NCBI RefSeq assembly: GCF_048771995.1
Contig: NC_133027.1
Location: 65,161,501-65,225,500 of the forward strand
Origin: Taeniopygia guttata
Lineage: Eukaryota > Chordata > Aves > Passeriformes > Estrildidae
Reading direction: 5' to 3'
DNA: 64,000 nucleotides
Part shown: positions 1 through 11,100 of the stretch, piece after piece
How positions within the stretch are numbered: position 1 is the first letter of the stretch
Layout: each line of letters starts with the position of its first letter
The notes under the pieces: generated by a model
Databases searched by the model: none
What the model was told of the DNA's origin: nothing
What the model saw: only the letters and a program-made list of their open reading frames with translations
Made by a program: the position numbers and the translations under genes

Positions 1-1970
1 CTTTCGAAGGCATTCCTCCTAATATGAGAGAGAAGAATAAACACCTGTGTTGTGGACTGGTATCTGTCCTTATACATCCTCTGTACACACTTAAATGGAT
101 ATGGAAATGTATGATTCAATCACATAAATACCCAGTGTGTCATTGCTCTTTCCTGACAGAACCACTCCCCCAGATTTCTTCTGATCCAGCAGGGCTCTCT
201 AGGAGAAAATCCACCAGTGTTACCAAGCTTTGTACAAAACCAAGTAATGTGGTTGGAATCAGGCCCTTACATTGTCAAGGTCTGCACCTTAGTAGGATAT
301 CCAGGAATTTGCATGAGAACCAGACTCCATTTCCTTTATTCACACTGAGAGAGCACTGTGTCATTCTGAAGGGCAGTGATAGAAGTTTGGCTTCTAAATA
401 GGTGTAGCACTGTTGTCACAGATTATGTAATGCTCCCAATCTTTACCTCTAATATTTACACTTCCCTCAATCTAAGAACATTTTCAGAACAGTAAAATGA
501 ATGTTGATGTCTAGAAGTTTCCTGTAACTTAAGAGTGCTGAGCAGTTACAGAGTGAAGGATAATTATTGTCATGATTTAGGAATAGTGTTCTCCAATTCA
601 GAAGCTCTGCTGAAAAAAAACATGGTGCCACTTGCTTCCCCTTCACCTCCATCCGTAAAAGGCAAAGGTCACAGATGGAGCTAAGAACCATTTACTGGAA
701 ACAGCAATGAGATAAGAAAATGAGCAGCGACAGCAGCAATATTAATGATAAAAATGTACAAAAGAGAGAGTGCAGAGCTCGACCTGACTGCAGCCATGCC
801 ACCCAAACAGCTCCCTCTGGTCAGGACCAGTGTTACCAACACTGCTCCATCTGCCATGCTTCCTGCATGGGAAAGGAACACCTTTCTTCTAGGAATGTAG
901 TGAGGGACCTCCTGTTCCCCTGGCATTGATGAAAAATGGCATCGAATAGTATTAGAATTTTGGCCATGCCCACACAGCTTCAGGCTCCACTCCCTCATGG
1001 TTACTGCAAGAAATTAACCCTGTCCTTGGCAGAAACCAGGACTTGTATGGGAGGTAGAATGTTCAGGGAGAACGGGTTGCACTGACTCTGAAAGACCAGC
1101 TGGTCCGTGAAGAGTCTGTAGCCATAGGTATGGCCGTCTTTCACACTGCACACAAAAACACACAGGTGCCTCTACCCACCCAGGAGAGCAAGGCCTTGAG
1201 ATAGGTGGAAAATGCTGGTGATTCCACCTGGAAATCCAGCATTTTCCACAGCAGAAGCTGTCACATGCCCTTACTAATTAGCAGCCAGAGGAGAAATTCT
1301 TAATGTGAATTATAGGAGGAGGAACTTCTGAGCAAGTCCAAACAGGAATTTTCCAAGGAAATCTTGGTTTGTTCTACCAGTGTATAAAAGCTGGTCAGTA
1401 CCAAGGCATTGTTGATAGGCGATATATGGTCTTTTTTCAACTAGAAGGGTTTTGAATTTTGTTGTGTTCCAGTTAAGACTTTCTTTTAAACTAGAAAACA
1501 AAGCATCAGACAGGAATGAATAGTCTCCTGTCATTCACCTTGGAGACCCTGAGCATGATCTGTGTCCATACTTGAGGATTAGTCACTGACCATTCTGACT
1601 GAACTCTTTGTTTCCATATAAATAGTTATCCTATCTCTGTTGTTGTGTGTATAGAATTCAAAACAGAGCTGTGGAGAGATCTCCAGTCTGCACAGGCAAA
1701 CCTTGACTTAGATTGGTATCACTAACATCCCAGTTAGGTTCATTTGGCTTCTTCTGGAGAGGACCTACTCTAATTTATTTTTCATTAAGAACTTGTGGAA
1801 GTCTTGTGCTTCATCTCAGCTGAAGCTGGGATTCCTTGAAATTTCAGATTTCTGCTAAATACAGAAACTGTTTTATCAGCCGTAATAAAGCAGAGAAAAT
1901 TATATTATGAGGTGACTAATATAATGGAAATAGCTTTTATACAGCTCCTTTCTCTTTCTCTTCAATATAG
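1..1970 (+). other. IL20RA: IL20RA intron (5' part of window)
   Basis: This is sequence upstream of the first visible IL20RA coding exon. I looked for the exon encoding the N-terminal part of the first fibronectin-III domain and for a signal-peptide exon, and saw neither; the short open frames here have no family resemblance. The block is AT-rich and holds no recognisable repeat or RNA gene. Confidence 0.6.
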
Positions 1971-2149
1971 ATATGGTGTTGGCAAGTGGATTAGAAAGCC
2001 GGAATGCAGGAATATAAACAGAACATGGTGTGACCTCTCCAGTGAGACCTCTGACTACGAAGAACAATACTATGCAAGTGTTAAAGCATTCCTAAATGGG
2101 GCATGCTCTGACTGGATGGAGACCACACGATTCAACCCTCTAACAGACA
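1971..2149 (+). CDS. IL20RA: IL20RA coding exon 3 (end of first fibronectin-III domain)
   Basis: The acceptor is the AG at 1969-1970 after a pyrimidine-rich tract, and the donor is GT at 2150 (GTAAGG). The exon enters in phase 2 and leaves in phase 1. It encodes about 60 residues running YGVGKWIRKPECRNINRT through to RFNPLTD, aligning without gaps to the human segment that starts YGQKKWLNK. Visible features are an N-glycosylation sequon NRT, the cysteine pair ECRNINRTWC and a later cysteine in GACSDW, which are the conserved disulphide-forming positions of the D1 domain. The preceding exon is not in the window. Confidence 0.93.
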
Positions 2150-5100
2150 GTAAGGAGAGCTAAGCACACAGCCAGATGTTCAATGGCCTTGATTAACAAT
2201 GTGTGCTCAGACTTCACGTGCCTTCACAGTGTATGATATTTTAATTTTAGCATGAAGTTGCATTTTTTTCAGTTGTTTCACATTTATTCTTATATTCTGA
2301 TTTAGACAGAAGTAATTCAAATAATAAAATTGGAATTTGGATATATATATAATATATAGTCTGGTATATACTGAATTCTTTATAATGCTATGGTAAAGCC
2401 TTACTCAAGGCAGATAAAATCTGTGACACATTCACAGTATAAATAACTCTGATTTTGAAAAGGCTTTGTCAAACCAATCAGTAGGCATACTCTAGAGCCC
2501 AATGTTTCTTATCTGTGCCAGATAATCTAAGAACATACTGGTAATTCAGCCTATTTTAGTAAATTGAGTTTCAAGGTTGTTTATCCTATGAAGTCCCAGG
2601 AATTCTTTGTCAAAATTCCAAGTCAGTGTTCACTCTCTCACTGTAAAGATCCTCTTAGTTATCTGATCAAATAATTTTCTCCCAATATAAATAAATTTTT
2701 CAAAGCTCTACTTAGACTCCCCCAATAATTGCAAAAATGTAGTATGATCAGTTTGATGAAACTGGTCAAACCAGTGTGCTGTGCCTCTGCTGAATTTGAT
2801 GGCTTTTTGTACATGTTCATTTTTCCAGCTAAAATAGATCCACCCATGGTAAGTGTATCTTCTACTGACAGATCTATTTCAATCATTTTGACTGCTCCTG
2901 AGAAATGGAAGAGAAGTCCTGAGGAAGAATCCATATCTCTGCTTCAAGTGTATCCTGGCCTACAGTACAATGTGTCTGTCTTCAACAAAAAAACAAAGAA
3001 GCGGGTAAGCTTTGACAAGGCTGTGGAACTGCTCCTATTCAGTCTGTGCTCTGTGCTTCTCGAAATGCCAAGATTAGCAAATATGCAGTAGACAAATGTG
3101 GTTTGGTGGTTTGGTTGGTGTTTGTCTGGTTTGTTGAGAGTTTTTTTCACAAAGGTGCAGGAAATATAGCAATAACTTTACTTTGGACTCCAAGGTCTAC
3201 AAACATTTTGTTACCCTAAGGCTCCTGGCTTTTCTAGAACATACCAGTTTGAAATATTTTGTGGAACCACACCATGTGCCTGCCATGGGGGTGTGTGTGA
3301 GGACAGGGCTGGAATGATGCTTTAGCTCTATTTGAACTTCACCACAGGAATGTGGCCAGTAGTGGCCAATGTTCCTGCTGCATATGAAGCATGAAATTGT
3401 TCAGTAGTGGTACAAGAATCTTTGATTGGAAGAGAAAATTATCAGGTATGATGTGACTTAACAAGTAACTTGAATGTTGATTGCGTTTGGAGGAAAAGGA
3501 TGCAGCTGGCAGCTCTTAGAGTATCAACCTTTCTAGAAAATGTGTATGCTCGTGACCTTTCTGTAGTTCAGGAGTTAAAGGGGGAAAAAATACTTTTAAT
3601 GTCTTCCAGTGGTTCTTCTCCATCAGCAACAACACCTTGGTTGTGCCCTGGTTAGAACCTGGAACAGCTTATTGTGTCAGTGCACAGATACACGTCACCA
3701 CACCAGTTTTGGACAGTGGCTTTTCCAAAGAACATTGCATTACTACGTTGAAAGGTATGTGTGAGGTGGCAAATTAAAAATAAAAATATGTAAGTTAGAA
3801 ATAATCATGGTAATTGAATTTTTGAGTTTTTTATGTATCTATTTTGACAGTGATAATTAGCATGGTTTCTTCCTTCTCTGTGCACTTGTACCAATGGAAA
3901 AAAACCGAAAAACTTTGCCTCTAATAGAGCATAGCTGGGACTGACTGGAAGGTACATCAGTACCTTGGGAGAAAATTGTCTGCATTCTTTGAGTTTTAGT
4001 GCATGGAGAATATTTTCTCTCCTTGAATGTGGTTTGGAGTAGCAGAGCTGGGTCAATCTGAAGTTAGCAACAGGAGAACCTAAGGGAGATGTTACTTCTT
4101 TATAGAATTTAATTTATCATTTAGACAATAATAATAACTGCCCTGTAGCTCAAATATTTTTTTTTCCATTTCCTGCAAATTCATTGTTTATCCAAAACAT
4201 TTGCATTCTGTATCCAAAGTGCAGTGTGGTGAATGCACATATTACTGTCTACATACATTAAAAAGTTGCTTGTTACAATCAGAACTTTTGTTTTATTAAC
4301 AGACAAAACAGAAGATGAGACTATAACAATCACTTTTGGATATATTATGCCTGCCACGCTGGCTCTCCTTTTTATTTCTGTGGTATGCTATTGGGTGCAC
4401 AAGTATATTCACATCCACAAACAAAAACATCCAACAAACCTGGTAAGTGTCTTCTGTTGCAGGAGGTCACTGCCAACCTTGGCACTAACAGCAGAGCTGT
4501 GTGTTTTCCAGGGTTCTAAGCAGGCTTGGAGGTAACTGTGGCTAGCTCCAAATAAAAGCTCTAGTTGCTACTGAGATCAAGAGAAGAAAACCACATTGAG
4601 GGTTATTAAATGCAAGAAAAACAGAGTAATAACTCAACTTTGCAATGATCAGAACAGAGCTGTTGGTTTTGGAAGAGTCATTGCCTTAAGCAAGGTCTGA
4701 GGTGCACTGGGCAAGGTCTGTCAGGGTGTCAGAACTCTGTAAATTTATCTAAGATGAAGCACTATGTAAAGTCATTTGGACAAAAGTTATTTGTTGAATT
4801 CAGAAACAAGAAGGGAAGACAATTAAGCAGTACAGGAAACATGATCTTTTGTTGGACTGTTACTGGGTATTACCAGATTTTTCCACTTAATTGTGATTGT
4901 GAAGTGTTTAACACATATGCATCATACAGATAATTTAAACTGGATTTCAAGAATACTTTGAAATATTGTACCATTTCCTAACACCCAAAAATGTATAAAC
5001 AATTGCATCCTGTTATTTAGACTGATCAAATACACTTTTTGGAAAAAAAATGTTCTCAAATTACTTAGCTGCAAAGTTTGTTGATTTTTAGAAAGAATAT

Positions 5101-7830
5101 GTAAAGTCTAGGAAATGTTACTGGTTTCCAGCTCATGAGCTCAACAGAACTTTCTCACAGATATCTTTAAGCAAGTTGCTCAACCATAAACATGCAATTG
5201 TAATAATGAATGAAAGCTTCAATGTTAATCCAATCTGTGTGACACCGTGGGATGGGAGATACAAGGGAGTTGGTTTCAACATGCTCATCTTGCTGAAGAA
5301 GATTAGAGAAGTGCAGAGGTGACAGGAGAAATCTTCACAGAGGGACTGTGAGTTCAGAAGGGCTCAGAAGGATTTGAGCAGCCGCTGCTGCAGTGTGTTC
5401 AGTTGTGCACAGAAATGCCTCCTGCAGCTGAGGAGGCGCTGGTTGTGTTATAGAGCTGTGGAACCCCAGTGTGGTTTGGGTTGGTAGGTATCTATCTATA
5501 TTCAAAGGTATCTAGTTCTGACATGGGCAAGGACATCTGCCACTAGATCAGGTTGCTTAAGGCTCCATTCAACCTGACTTTGAGCGCTGCTTCTTATGGG
5601 GCATCCATGGCTCCTTGGGAAACCTATTCCAGTGCCTCACCACACTCACAGTAAAGAACGTATTCCTTATATTCAGTCTAAATGAACCCTCTTTTATTTA
5701 AAACTATTGTCCCTTGTCGCTACAAGCACTAGTAAAAAGTCTGTTTCTGTCTTGTTCTTTATGTTTTGTTCCTGGCATGCAGGTCATGGTATGAGGAGAT
5801 AGCTTGGTCTCTTGGGGAGCTAACAGGACAGAGCTCTTTAAAGTCCAAGAGCATGAAAGGCTACTTCTTGAAAAAACTCCATTCAGTAGCAGACTAAACT
5901 CCTAACTCCAGGAGTTATTTTCTCTAAGATGTAATTTTGAATGTTGGGAATTTTTTTATGTTCATTGCACTTTTTAATGACCATCATGGAGCTTCAATTT
6001 TATTTCTCCACCTCTGGATTCAGTCAACATTAAAGTAACAAATTTATATGGACCTGGTATTTTAATTATGCTCTCTTGCTTTCCCAACATAGAGACTGTC
6101 CCCCATGTGCACCCTGTGTGGCTGGAGGGACATGAAATAAACTGTTTGGTCCAGAATTTCTGACTTGTGCAACCTTTCAGACTACTTGGTACATCAATTA
6201 GTGGTCTTAGTCTTCCATTCAAGCTTGAGAGCACTGAAATGCACCTTCTGGTTGTTTTTTCTGTTCACTTCACCAGTGCCCACACAGTGTTGATCCCTGT
6301 CAAAAATTTTACTCATTTCAGAAAGATCCTTATGGTTTAATTTGATGATTTTGCACAGATTCATAAAAGCAGCCTGTGGCGGACTACACAGTGCAGGCTC
6401 TGTACACCGTGTTTCAACCTGATGTGTAGCTTTCCCTCTGAAAGGAAGCCTGGTATTATTTTATTTTCTGTAAGTTATAAATTAACGTTACTTGACACTG
6501 CTTGTGGGAACGGGTTGTGACTGCATTTTCTCTTCACTGGTAAAAAGGAGTGGAATAGATTCAGTAATTTGTGGCCCAAGAGCAAAGACTGATGTTTTCT
6601 CCAAAGTCATATGAGTTTATTGGTTGATTTGGAAACACAACCTGCATTTGGCAGAATTGTTCTAACCATTATTTTGACATGGGGATGAGGGGCAAAGGGG
6701 TAAGAAAACTTATCATAATATAGCTTTACTTTAGATAGAATTAAAAAAAGGATAGCATACTGACACTCTTGAATTTTTATATGATGAACTTTCTTCTTCC
6801 ATAAGTTGAAATAACTTCCTAATAAGGTCTAACCTAGCATTATATTTTAAAAATATAAGGTAGTATAAGAAGATGGTATTTTTATTATACTTTACTCAAA
6901 ATATTACTTACTTTCCAGGTATGGCAGTACACTGACAAATGCAAGGAATGGGTCTTCATACCAAGTGAAAAAATAGTGCTCGACCTTATCACTGTTAATG
7001 GGGACGACGATGAGGAATCCAGATATCTGTCGGAAGGGAAAAGTCCCCATTATAACACAGTTTACAACACTGAAGGGAGGGATTTGCCTTCTGAACAAGT
7101 GCTGAAAGCAAGATATTTGCTTGATTTTTCATGTGAAGAGATTTCACTCAAAGAAGATACTTTAGTAGAAGAGAAACAAACTGGAAACTGGGCATCTCAT
7201 GGCTGGTCTGGAATACAGAATACTTGGAGAGATAAAAATGCAGGGGTTGTAGAGTATGAGCATGATATAAGGACTGAAGATTTCGGTCCTGATCAGAAAC
7301 TAGAAGAGAAATTTTCTGCCCCTGGGGGGCTACAGGGTGAGCCACAGGTTGCTTTGGGGGACTTGGTTGATATGGAAACAGGACAGCCATATTCCCCCCA
7401 GGTAGAGATATGGGTAGGAGACCTTTGTTTGGGACAGAAAACAGAGGAACTTAATTTGAAGGTGGTTGATGCAGCAGATGAATTGCCAAGTGAGACCCAT
7501 ATCGACTTCATGGACCTGGATACTGAAAAATCTGGGCAGACATTCTATCATCAGCTGGAAGAAACCACACAGGGCCTCACAGAGAAAGAAGGTGTGCAGA
7601 CCATATTAGTTGATTGGGATCCTCACAGTGGAAGACTGTATATTCCTACTTTGTCCAGTGTTGAAAATCAGGTGTGTGAAGGAGTATTCAAGTATGATCA
7701 TCCTGACAAAGACAGAATTTTGCTCAGACTCTATGAGAGAGAGGTATCTGGTGGATCACCTAAGAACCAAGAAATGTATCTCCTGCAGTTCAAGGAACAA
7801 TGGGGACTTCATGTAGAAATGGAAGACTGA
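1971..7830 (+). CDS. IL20RA: Interleukin-20 receptor subunit alpha, 3' portion (five coding exons)
   Basis: This is the ligand-binding alpha chain of the class II cytokine receptors for IL-19, IL-20 and IL-24 (with IL20RB) and, in mammals, IL-26 (with IL10RB); it acts at the plasma membrane through JAK1 and STAT3. Joining 1971-2149, 2829-3004, 3610-3754, 4303-4442 and 6919-7827 gives an open frame of 516 residues ending in TGA at 7828. Every junction has AG/GT ends, and the phases 2-1-0-1-0 are those of the class II receptor family. The order is: rest of the first fibronectin-III domain, second fibronectin-III domain, one membrane helix, and a long cytoplasmic tail. Blocks match human IL20RA closely, for example ECRNINRTWCDLS, LTAPEKWKR and the tail block TILVDWDPHSGRLYIP. 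The signal-peptide exon and the exon for the N-terminal part of the first domain were not found in 1-1970 and probably lie before the window. Identification by homology is firm. Confidence 0.95.
2829..3004 (+). CDS. IL20RA: IL20RA coding exon 4 (start of second fibronectin-III domain)
   Basis: The acceptor is at 2827-2828 (TTTTTCCAG) and the donor GT at 3005 (GTAAGC). The exon enters in phase 1 and leaves in phase 0. It encodes TKIDPPMVSVSSTDRS through VFNKKTKKR. The stretch LTAPEKWKRSPEE corresponds to human LTAPEKWKRNPED, and YNVSV carries a conserved sequon. Reading frame, junction phases and similarity all agree. Confidence 0.93.
3610..3754 (+). CDS. IL20RA: IL20RA coding exon 5 (end of second fibronectin-III domain)
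   Basis: The acceptor is at 3608-3609 (GTCTTCCAG) and the donor GT at 3755 (GTATGT). The exon enters in phase 0 and leaves in phase 1. It encodes WFFSISNNTLVVPWLEPGTA through HCITTLK. The block NTLVVPWLEPGTAYCV corresponds to human HTLVLTWLEPNTLYCV, and the paired cysteines YC and HC sit at the usual D2 positions. The protein appears in two different raw frames around this point, so it is best read from the splice sites. Confidence 0.92.
4303..4442 (+). CDS. IL20RA: IL20RA coding exon 6 (transmembrane segment)
   Basis: The acceptor is at 4301-4302 and the donor GT at 4443 (GTAAGT). The exon enters in phase 1 and leaves in phase 0. It encodes an acidic juxtamembrane stretch (DKTEDETI), one hydrophobic helix of about 21 residues (FGYIMPATLALLFISVVCYWV) and a basic cytoplasmic anchor ending KQKHPTNL, matching human KEKHPANL. 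This fixes the topology: type I membrane protein with the tail in the next exon. Confidence 0.93.
4443..6918 (+). other. IL20RA: IL20RA last intron (2.5 kb)
   Basis: This is the intron between the transmembrane exon and the cytoplasmic-tail exon. It contains an antisense CR1 fragment (about 5.47-5.75 kb) and otherwise no feature I can support. Confidence 0.85.
5468..5755 (-). mobile_element. CR1 LINE 3'-end fragment, in IL20RA intron
   Basis: Read on the plus strand, this is the antisense of the CR1 3' region: a diverged form of the usual start (GTGTGGTTTGGGTTGG), then a CACTAGATCAGGTTGC block, then CCAGTGCCTCACCACACTC followed by ACAGTAAAGAACG and TTGTCCCTTGTCGCTAC. The order and spacing follow the CR1 consensus, with many substitutions, so it is an old, dead, 5'-truncated copy. 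Confidence 0.85.
6919..7830 (+). CDS. IL20RA: IL20RA coding exon 7 (whole cytoplasmic tail and stop)
   Basis: The acceptor is at 6917-6918 (CTTTCCAG). The frame is open for 303 codons to TGA at 7828-7830. The membrane-proximal part (WVFIPSEKIVLDLITVN) matches the human VPAEKIVINFITLN region, where JAK1 binds. A YXXQ motif (YSPQ, 7390-7401) is a potential STAT3 docking site, and human IL20RA has YTPQ in the equivalent region. Two distal blocks are strongly conserved: VDWDPHSGRLYIPTLSS and the last 16 residues (LLQFKEQWGLHVEMED against LMQFMEEWGLYVQMEN). The middle of the tail is divergent and acidic. Confidence 0.95.
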   Translation, partial: VWQYTDKCKEWVFIPSEKIVLDLITVNGDDDEESRYLSEGKSPHYNTVYNTEGRDLPSEQVLKARYLLDFSCEEISLKEDTLVEEKQTGNWASHGWSGIQNTWRDKNAGVVEYEHDIRTEDFGPDQKLEEKFSAPGGLQGEPQVALGDLVDMETGQPYSPQVEIWVGDLCLGQKTEELNLKVVDAADELPSETHIDFMDLDTEKSGQTFYHQLEETTQGLTEKEGVQTILVDWDPHSGRLYIPTLSSVENQVCEGVFKYDHPDKDRILLRLYEREVSGGSPKNQEMYLLQFKEQWGLHVEMED

Positions 7831-8110
7831 AAAGTAATTTTCTAAAATATTAAAAATGCAAAATCTTGTTTATTTTGCTAAAGAGAGTGATAAACTCAGG
7901 GAAACAGACATGTCTTAATGTTTTGAAGTTTTTGGAACCATCACAGTTGAACAATTTATTCATCATATGTTATTTATAACAGTTTCCAGATGTGATATAA
8001 ATTATGACACCAATCATAAACCTCTTGTGTAAAATATGATTATTGTGAGGTTATACTCTTAAAAAAAATAAATAAAAAAGAAAAAATATTTTAAAATAAA
8101 TATTTTTACA
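7831..8110 (+). terminator. IL20RA: IL20RA 3' UTR and polyadenylation signals
   Basis: AT-rich sequence follows the stop codon directly. Three AATAAA hexamers lie close together at 8067-8072, 8071-8076 and 8095-8100, which would give a 3' UTR of about 270-300 nt. No other hexamer cluster of this strength is seen nearby. The cleavage site itself cannot be read from sequence. Confidence 0.6.
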
Positions 8111-11100
8111 AAAGATGCTCCCACCTTGCAATCCCTTGCATTACCAGCATTTGAAAGCAGTTACTTTTAGGGGAATGAAAACAACTAAACAAATTTTAAA
8201 AATGGGTAAAATGTAGGGCGAAGGAGTTCAGTGAAATGGCTCTAATCTACTGGCTGGACCGTGTCTTGCCCAGGCTTAGAGACAGGCAGCTGAGCATCTG
8301 TCTGACTCATGCCCTGCAAGTGTCTGCTCCTCTCCGTGGCAGGAGCAGCTCAGAGGGAGAGGTGAGCCCCAGACTCACCATTGCTTCAGACACTCCACAC
8401 TTGCTGTGCCACACCAGGGACGTGTTCCTGCAGGCTGGCTTTTACTGCCTGCTGTCCTCATCAGCTCTGCTGCTGCAAGTTCACTTTTTCTTCATGTTAT
8501 GTGATATTTAGGATAGCAACATTACAGGACATTCTAGAAATCACTTACTAGGGCAGATGGCATTTTTCTTTTCAAAACTTGTCACTTTTTCACTTACTGA
8601 ATCTTTTCCCTCCCAGTACACCAAAAAACCTCACAGGAATGAGTTGTTTGGTTTTCAACAGGATAAGCAAAAAGCAAAAAAATTCTGTACAGTTTTAAAA
8701 TTTGTATCTTCCAAACCAGGACATGATTAGGTGTTTTTTTAAAGAATGACCTTTACCTAAACACTTTTTCTGAGCTGTTGTTGTTTGCATGACCTTAGCA
8801 TTCTCTGTGTCTGTTCATCCTTTGAATTGTAGTCAAAGGCTTTAAAACCAGAAATCACATTAGAATATTTCTAATTTTTCAAATTTCAGAAGGTAAAAAA
8901 TTGTCCTCAGCTGATTTTTTAATAAAGGTATAGATCATGCAGCAGTGTTACACCTATGTTATCTAAACACCTTTGTTCATCAGGAAGATTACCGAGGAGA
9001 ATTATAGCTTAGTGTAAAAAAAAGAAAATGGTTGGGAGATGTGAATTTTTTTGGTCCCTAAAAAAATCAGTCATCCAAGATCTTTCTCAGTATTTTCTAA
9101 AGATTTCTTAACTAACCTCTTTGTGCATGATCTTGTCATTTTCTTTTGCAATGTAGGGCCTCTAACTCATGGGTAGAAAACAATTATTTACTTTTTTCTA
9201 GTAGCCCATTGAATTTTATCCAGTTACTACTGTCCCTCACTTTGCTCAGTGTATATCAACCCATATGGACAGATGAGGATGTTTCAGCCCTGTAAATATT
9301 TTAGTGTAGGTCAACCACCATTCCTTGAATAGGAAGGTATCCCTTATTTTGGGTGTGTATTTCCCCTGGCCTTATTTGCCAGCTCCTGGTGTCTGCTGCT
9401 GTTTTTTCTGTTAGGTGAGCAAGCCTTGCACCAACAGTTAAGCATAACTACTTGTAAGGATATTTAACCTACTATAATCAACTAGTTGCTGATTAAAATT
9501 TGAAAACTTGGTTGCTTATCCACAGAATCTCACTTCATTAAGTTTTTTTTTTTTTTTTGTGATTGTAATCTTTCACTGCATCTTATCCTGTTTTGTTTTG
9601 GCTTTTTGCTTTTTGGTTGGTTTGTTGTTGTTGGGTGGGTGTTTTCTTGGTTGTTTTTGTTTTTTTACTTTTCAGTAACAATTAGGTTGTATAGCATTTG
9701 TTTCCTCTACTACTTGAAAAGGCATCACCTTCCTAGTTAACAGTAGTTGTGATTAAAATACAGTATGCTGAGATTCTTGCAATAATTTTAATGATAAATT
9801 TATGCTTAGGAATAGTAGTTAATTTTTGGACCAAAATATTTGTGATAGAAGTTAGCAGCATTTTCGGTGTTGCTTCCTTTTGATGAGAATTTGCATTAAA
9901 TTCAGAACTGATACTAGATTATGCAAACAGTCTTTCATATTTATAAGATACACTTTGAAAGTGTTTTCAGAGTGATCACAGCAAAAAAAAAGCACTGGTG
10001 GAAAAGATGTTAATGAAGATAATAACTTCCTTTTACATGCAAAAGAATTTTTCAAGTTAGCTAGTCAAGTTCCGGAATTGATGAAGCAGATATAATAGTG
10101 CATATTTCCATTAGTATAGTATCAGTAAATTGTTGATGGGCTTTTTAATATCTTCAAAGGTACACATATTTTTCTTTAAAATCTTCTAATTATGTTAATC
10201 AAATTAAGCTGATCAGACATAGTACTTTCAGCAAACTAGTCGGCAAGGAGCAAAATACTACCACGTAGATTTGTAAAATAGTTGAGGGAAGAGCCAAGCA
10301 GTAAGAGACCTGACATATTCCTACTCTTATTGCACTTTATTAGACTTTGCTTAGCCACATTTAGTAGACTTAATGCAGCCAAAAGCAAGATCATAATCTA
10401 GAATCATGCACCTAGACTACATATTATACTCAAGATTACCTGGAGCTGGGAAAGCAGCAATTTTGAAAATTTTATAGGAGATGAATAGAATGAGGAAGCT
10501 GTTTGTTGAGGACAATAGGATATATATTTCCTGGTTGTGATGGCAATAAAAGCAGACCTTTAGCTGTGTTTACAGACCTGATGTAACTACAACTGGAAAA
10601 ACTGTCTCTGGTTTACAGTATAAGTCATGAAGATGAAAGGCAAATGCTTGTATAAATGGCCAAAGCAATGCACTTCAGAGCTTGAAAAACAGGAAACCTA
10701 GCTTTAAAAGTGAGATCTAATGGTGATGAAACTCATAGCTAGGTGTGGGCACACACAGTTTTGGAAAAGTAACTATAATTGTATGTATGGTTTTGCTGCC
10801 TACTGCTTAGGCAGAGTGACAGGGGTACTGAAGGAGAGACTGAGACAGAGCTGAGTGCAAGATACCTGTGATCTGATATAGAGCAGCCCTGGAGAAGCTA
10901 CTGCAGAATGAGAATGACCAGATGTCCAAATGCATGAGGGAAATATTCAGTATGAGTCCCATGTCTGGTGTGGTAAGGCCTGCAGACAACCTTAGCGGCC
11001 AGTGGCCATAAGTTTAGCCACATGAGGGATCCATGATAACTCCCTAGTACATGATACAAGATCACCAGTTACATGAAGGATGGGGAAATTATAAAGAGGG

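Noticed and set aside
8236-8511. 91-codon frame just downstream of IL20RA
   Set aside because: It lies after the polyadenylation signals, has no relatives I recognise, and its composition is ordinary intergenic sequence.
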